Assembly: GCA_900548745.1 (NCBI GenBank)
Contig: URLQ01000115.1
Location: 1 to 9,499 of the forward strand
DNA from: an uncultured Prevotella sp.
GTDB lineage: Bacteria; Bacteroidota; Bacteroidia; Bacteroidales; Bacteroidaceae
Reading direction: 5' to 3'
DNA length: 9,499 nucleotides
Positions 6,400-9,499 of the stretch are shown here, piece by piece. The notes beneath the pieces were generated by a model. It did not search any database. It was given only the letters and a program-made list of their open reading frames with translations, and was not told the DNA's origin. The position numbers and the translations under genes were made by a program. Positions within the stretch are counted from its first letter, which is position 1. Each line of letters opens with the position of its first letter.

Positions 6400-7125
6400 C
6401 TACCCTTGGCTTATGCGCATTGACGTGATAAATGCAACGGGGATATTATCTTCTTGATAATATATCCCCCTTAGTAAATGGCCATCGGCAAGTGTGGATA
6501 AAGCCTCATAATAATTTGTTTTTCTATCTTCTTTATAATCATCAGAAAAGAAATTTAGAATAACATATTTGTATATTTCAGGAAAGCTGTTTACTACGTA
6601 TTCTTGATTCCAGCTTGAAATAGTATCATATCCCTCAACTGTAAAATGTTTAAAGACATGAAATATTCCACCTTGAAATACATTATCTCTATTTATACCA
6701 CGACATAAGTCTAACCTTAAAATCCTTTCATTTATTGTATTGTCATTTTCTATTTTAAAAACGTATGCCATGGTTTCACCTTTTATATAGTCAAAGAATT
6801 CTTCATCGGAATAATCTCGCAACAAATACTTGTGTTCGTGAGATTTTATAGCACGAACAATGTTCCAATCATTACCAGTTCCAAACAAAGAAGAATACGA
6901 AGATACAACGCTCAAATATTGCCTGTCAAGAATAAATCTTTTAAAAGCGGGGCTTGGTACAATTACAAAAGTGGTGTCGGTATCTATATTTTGGTATGAT
7001 ACTACATGCCAATTGTATGGAGATATTTTGGCAAGACAAAAGTTCTTTGTCTCATGATTCATAAGAATCTGTGAGATGCTTGTTATTTTATTACCAATTA
7101 ATTGTATTACTGAACTATCATTCAT
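6400..7125 (-). CDS. unrecognised 241-residue cytosolic cargo protein
   Basis: No family is recognised with confidence. The protein has no signal peptide or membrane segment, is rich in Tyr, Phe, Asn and Asp, and is coded by very AT-rich DNA. Segments that look structurally important are LRLDLCRGINRDN (136-148), GGIFHVFKHF (152-161, with His156 and His160) and a C-terminal LADGHLLRGIYY (212-223) followed by a predicted strand VAFITSMR (230-237). The His pair after GG followed by a terminal strand pair is loosely like BECR-fold ribonuclease toxins, but this is a guess from pattern and could be wrong. It lies 70 bases downstream of the lipoprotein gene on the same strand and may share its transcript. 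Its 3' end faces the mobilization operon. Confidence 0.72.
   Translation of the reverse strand: MNDSSVIQLIGNKITSISQILMNHETKNFCLAKISPYNWHVVSYQNIDTDTTFVIVPSPAFKRFILDRQYLSVVSSYSSLFGTGNDWNIVRAIKSHEHKYLLRDYSDEEFFDYIKGETMAYVFKIENDNTINERILRLDLCRGINRDNVFQGGIFHVFKHFTVEGYDTISSWNQEYVVNSFPEIYKYVILNFFSDDYKEDRKTNYYEALSTLADGHLLRGIYYQEDNIPVAFITSMRISQG
6439..6469. terminator. possible hairpin terminator at convergent gene ends
   Basis: GGGGATATTATC (6439-6450) pairs with GATAATATATCCCC (6456-6469) around a TTCTT loop, with a two-base bulge. It lies about 60 bases past the end of the plus-strand mobilization operon and inside the last codons of the opposing gene, where it encodes GIYYQEDNIP. No T-run follows on the plus strand, so it may only attenuate the transcript or be chance from the protein sequence. 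Confidence 0.3.
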
Positions 7126-7195
7126 TCTACGTTTACGACTTACTTATGTACGGCAAATTAGCCTTTGAAATAAATTCACAACAGAATGTAAAATG

Positions 7196-8089
7196 TCAAA
7201 AATAAGTAATTTGAAATGTCTCTTTATACTGAATTGTTCCATCTCTCTTTTCAGTATGTGATATTATATTGTCTTTGTCATCATACTTATATTCATGAGT
7301 AATAATACTTCCATCTCCTTCATCATCCCAAATTAAGTCATTCTTTTCGTTGCACTTATACCTCTTTACATAAGGCTCGCAATCATTTTCAAAAATTGTG
7401 TAAGTAGATTCATTATTCCCAAAATATTGACTTTCCCAATATTTTCTTACAGTACCATCACTATTATACCAAATAGTCCTATATTCTTTTCCGTCTGAAT
7501 AATATTCATATTTATATGCATATTTTATACGACCATTTTCGTCTATAGACATCTCTCCTACAAGTACACCATTAAGATTATACTGATTAACCTTATAGTT
7601 ACCATTTTCAGTAGATTCTCCTGTTCTTATTTTTTCCGTCAGTATATTTCCTAAATCATCATATGAGTATTCATGAGATGATAACAGATGCTTACCCACC
7701 GTCACTTTATTATTATAAGCTTCAATTATATTTGAATATGCGGTGGTAACATTGTGCTTATCGTCGTATAGGTATTCTATTTCAGATTTACAATTGGGAC
7801 CTTTGTATATTTCTTTTTTTAAACAACCATATTCATCATATACATATGATGTAGTCTCACTCACTTGATTGTTTTCATATTCAACTTTTTCACACAAAAA
7901 ACCATATTTGTTGTATTTGTCTATTTCTCGAATCTCTCCGTCGCAATAACGGGACACTTCCTTGACATTCCCATAGAGTCGCGACTTCTCTAAGTCATTT
8001 TTCTCTTTTTTCTCATATTTGCTAAATGAATTATCGCAAGAGAAAAGTCCAAAGCAAATTATTGATATGGCTATATATATTAATTTCAT
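7196..8089 (-). CDS. lipoprotein with YD (RHS-like) repeats
   Basis: A 297-residue exported lipoprotein. The N-terminus MKLIYIAISIICFGLFSC ends in a lipobox (LFSC), giving acylated Cys18 and Asp at +2. The mature part is built of degenerate YD repeats as in RHS-type proteins: YNKYGFLCEK (59-68), YDEYGCLKKE (84-93), YDDKHNVTTA (108-117), YDDLGNILTE (143-152), YNLNGVLVGE (170-179) and YDDKDNIISH (269-278). Such repeats form beta-rich shells or sheets. At under 300 residues, with no toxin-like C-terminus, it is far smaller than true RHS toxins and more like the small YD-repeat lipoproteins of Bacteroidetes. It starts 12 bases after the stop of the secreted-protein gene, so the two form an operon. 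Function is unknown; a cell-envelope or surface location is likely. Confidence 0.82.
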   Translation of the reverse strand: MKLIYIAISIICFGLFSCDNSFSKYEKKEKNDLEKSRLYGNVKEVSRYCDGEIREIDKYNKYGFLCEKVEYENNQVSETTSYVYDEYGCLKKEIYKGPNCKSEIEYLYDDKHNVTTAYSNIIEAYNNKVTVGKHLLSSHEYSYDDLGNILTEKIRTGESTENGNYKVNQYNLNGVLVGEMSIDENGRIKYAYKYEYYSDGKEYRTIWYNSDGTVRKYWESQYFGNNESTYTIFENDCEPYVKRYKCNEKNDLIWDDEGDGSIITHEYKYDDKDNIISHTEKRDGTIQYKETFQITYF

Positions 8090-8101
8090 AGTTATAAAGA
8101 A

Positions 8102-8629
8102 TTATAATTCATTTTTATCGTTTTTTTGCCTCAAACTATTCAGCTTATCATTTTGATAAACTAAGCTAATATATTTGACTCCATTATATATATGAAGATT
8201 TATGCTCAAAGTCGTTGTTTCATCCCAATAGTCACTATAAACAGAACCGTCATCTTTTTTCCCACTAAAAGATTTATACTTACTGTATTTTTCGTCTAAC
8301 GTCTTTTTAATTCTATTATAATTAGCAGCAATATCAGATATAGATTCCACTTCATTATTCTGAAACCAGACTTCACAAAGAAGTCCGTTAACAAAGGTGA
8401 AACTTATATAGGTCCACCACTCTCCACCAAATTTTACGCCCTTAGGATATTTTATACAATATGCTCCATCAGGTTCTGTTTCTATACTAAATCCCTTTTG
8501 GTTGATGACGGATCTCACCTGCTGTTTAGTGCTCGATCCTATTGATAGCCCCCAAATAGAACTATTAATTTGAGCAGTACATCTTAATGATGCCAGCATC
8601 AAAATAAATAATAATATATATTGTCTCAT
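8102..8629 (-). CDS. small secreted/periplasmic protein of unknown function
   Basis: A 175-residue protein with a clear signal peptide, MRQYILLFILMLASLRCTAQ, probably cut after CTAQ by signal peptidase I; LRC does not fit a lipobox well. The mature part starts INSSIWGLSIGSSTKQQVRS and continues VINQKGF (to residue 47), a pattern (WG-x-x-hG-S-x-x-x-x-h then KGF/Y) common in small exported Bacteroidetes proteins with an alpha-beta fold. It is followed by alternating strands such as WWTYISFTFVNGLLCEVWF (71-89). The tail is charged and disordered (RQKNDKNEL). It is the first gene of the minus-strand cargo operon, 34 bases downstream of a TACCTTTG box and 12 bases ahead of the lipoprotein gene. 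Joint action with the lipoprotein in the envelope is plausible. Confidence 0.78.
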   Translation of the reverse strand: MRQYILLFILMLASLRCTAQINSSIWGLSIGSSTKQQVRSVINQKGFSIETEPDGAYCIKYPKGVKFGGEWWTYISFTFVNGLLCEVWFQNNEVESISDIAANYNRIKKTLDEKYSKYKSFSGKKDDGSVYSDYWDETTTLSINLHIYNGVKYISLVYQNDKLNSLRQKNDKNEL

Positions 8630-8662
8630 GAGAATTTACTTTTATATATGTATAATACCTTG

Positions 8663-8670
8663 CAAAGGTA
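8663..8670 (-). promoter_or_regulatory. -7 box of the cargo operon promoter
   Basis: On the minus strand TACCTTTG matches the Bacteroidetes -7 consensus TAnnTTTG exactly and lies 34 bases before the ATG of the secreted-protein gene at 8629. No good TTTG is present at the expected -33 distance, so it may be a weak or activator-dependent promoter. Its presence suggests the cargo is transcribed independently of the mobilization genes. Confidence 0.5.
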
Positions 8671-8961
8671 CTCAAATTTTCTGAGATTAAGTGTTTTTTG
8701 AGGATTTTTCTTAGTTGAATAAGGTAAAAATCCTACTTTTCGAGCTGATTTCAGTAAAAATCGACAAGTATAGACTTGTTATTAGGTACATTTTGGGAAC
8801 AACAGTACAACTTTGTCTGTCATTTCCCCTCAATCTCAAATACATATCACCACCCTTTCACATTCTCGGTAGAAATGCACAGTACCTTTGTAATGGTGAA
8901 CGAATCGTTCAGCGTAGAAAGCAGCTCCCTTCAAGATGAAGTACGATACACCAGGCCAATC

Positions 8962-9010
8962 TTTCCTTTTTTTCGATAGTCCCTTTTCAAGCAAAGGGAA
9001 AAGAAGGAAA
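8962..9010. repeat. two-stage imperfect dyad
   Basis: An inner stem TCCCTTT/AAAGGGA (8980-8986 and 8993-8999) with loop TCAAGC is flanked by an outer perfect pair TTTCCTT (8962-8968) and AAGGAAA (9004-9010). The strands are strongly pyrimidine- and purine-biased, which inflates chance pairing, but the nesting is neat. It could be a terminator, a recombinase site or a transfer structure; position alone does not decide. Confidence 0.45.
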
Positions 9011-9370
9011 CGAGGATGACGGATTGAATCTGATGACTGCCCCACAAGACCCATCTATTCTTCTTTTCACGGCAAATAGTCTTAATCGCATTATGAGGAT
9101 ATGGGTTCGTTTCAAACGACACCATCGGACAGGCATAGTTGCAACCATTCTATTCTTCCAACTTTTCGACACGGAATGCACAGTTGTAAAGCCAAGGCAA
9201 AAGCCAGCCTCCAGTTATATCCAGTAGCCTTCACTTGCCATGTTTAGTTTGCAATCGCTCAAAATGTCGTGTTAATGAATGTAAACGGAGAAATCGCCAT
9301 TTGAAGCCTAATTTACCTTACTGAACCATTGTCTTTTGATTTTACCCACAAGTTTGCTTCCTTGTCTCAT

Positions 9371-9383
9371 TTTGGGAACAATT
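9371..9383. repeat. 13-bp repeat TTTGGGAACAATT, candidate right attachment site
   Basis: TTTGGGAACAATT is identical to 198-210 in the recombinase promoter region and is preceded by T (9370), giving 12 bases (9370-9381) identical to an internal copy at 8791-8802. An exact 13-base match between the two ends of an element with tyrosine recombinases is unlikely by chance and suggests an attachment core or recombinase/accessory-protein binding site. Sequence beyond 9383 may be host DNA. Confidence 0.45.
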
Positions 9384-9425
9384 TTCTTTTCAAACTCGAA
9401 AATCTATACTGTATATCAATGACTT

Positions 9426-9499
9426 ATGAAGATATTGTACGTTTCGGAGGAGATTGCCAAGTATGTACCTATCGTGGTGAAGCTCTGCTATGCCATTGC
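9426..9499 (+). CDS. possible 5' end of a further gene (partial)
   Basis: From the ATG at 9426 the frame stays open to the window edge (24 codons, starting MKILYVSEEIAKYVPIVVKL). The mix of hydrophobic and charged residues and the frequent G/C-ending codons look genuinely coding. A competing frame starts at ATG 9419 (MTYEDIVRFGGDCQVC) and is also open. I cannot name either product or decide between them from so short a piece. Confidence 0.35.
   Translation, partial: MKILYVSEEIAKYVPIVVKLCYAI

Larger units (their letters stand above)
8630..9425. other. non-coding right-end region with several dyads
   Basis: About 800 bases without a convincing gene; the short open frames here on both strands look random or are interrupted. 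Structures seen: AGGATTTTT/AAAAATCCT inverted repeat (8701-8709 and 8726-8734); direct repeat GTAAAAATC at 8724-8732 and 8754-8762, exactly 30 bases apart; hairpin ACAAGT-ATAG-ACTTGT (8764-8779); a two-stage dyad at 8962-9010; and TTTTGGGAACAA at 8791-8802 and 9370-9381. A TACCTTTG box at 8883-8890 on the plus strand has no gene to serve. The region most likely holds the right end of the element with recombinase binding sites. Confidence 0.5.

Noticed and set aside
7196..8089. The YD-repeat lipoprotein as a full RHS polymorphic toxin
   Set aside because: It is under 300 residues, has a lipoprotein signal and lacks the conserved core and variable toxin end of RHS toxins.
8883..8890. TACCTTTG on the plus strand as a promoter
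   Set aside because: It matches the -7 consensus, but there is no clear -33 box and no gene downstream for it to drive.
8836..9227. Short open frames on both strands in the right-end region
   Set aside because: They are 64-72 codons, overlap each other and the nested dyad, and show no domain, signal peptide or initiation context; decayed coding remnants cannot be excluded.

Overview
The window looks like an integrated mobilizable element of a Bacteroidales bacterium (Bacteroides/Prevotella-like). The reasons are Bacteroidetes-type promoter boxes (TTTG / TAnnTTTG) ahead of several genes, a tandem pair of Bacteroides-type tyrosine recombinases, and a MobC plus MOB-P relaxase module ending in the Gly-rich, Lys/Arg-rich tail common in this phylum. 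The species cannot be fixed from the sequence. No rRNA, tRNA, CRISPR array or insertion sequence was seen.

Layout. 1-98: possible 3' end of a flanking gene, closing in a 9-bp inverted repeat. 99-271: AT-rich recombinase leader with inverted repeats and a promoter. 272-1591 and 1632-2957: two paralogous tyrosine recombinases in tandem. 3007-3094: four units of a 22-bp repeat, running into the start of a helix-turn-helix gene (3058-3444). 3445-3668: non-coding stretch with several hairpins and a promoter, a likely origin of transfer. 3669-4046: MobC. 4048-4135: a second 22-bp repeat array with a strong dyad. 4145-5215: relaxase. 5220-6068: coiled-coil/membrane protein. 6065-6376: small protein overlapping it by ATGA. 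6400-8629 (minus strand): three very AT-rich cargo genes, encoding a secreted protein, a YD-repeat lipoprotein and an unrecognised cytosolic protein. 8630-9425: about 800 bases without a convincing gene, with hairpins and repeats. 9426-9499: possible start of another gene.

How it may work. The two recombinases, probably with the small HTH protein as excisionase or directionality factor, would excise and insert the element. MobC and the relaxase would nick the origin of transfer and pilot the strand through a helper's conjugation machinery, since no mating-pore genes are present here. The two downstream genes are translationally tied to the relaxase and are probably accessory transfer factors. 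The minus-strand cargo differs strongly in base composition and has its own promoter, so it looks like a later passenger.

Most unusual signals: two unrelated repeat arrays with exactly the same 22-bp spacing, one at the HTH gene and one between mobC and the relaxase; a TTTGGGAACAA motif at both ends of the element; and a reading frame that can be rejoined across the ends, suggesting the element may split a host gene.
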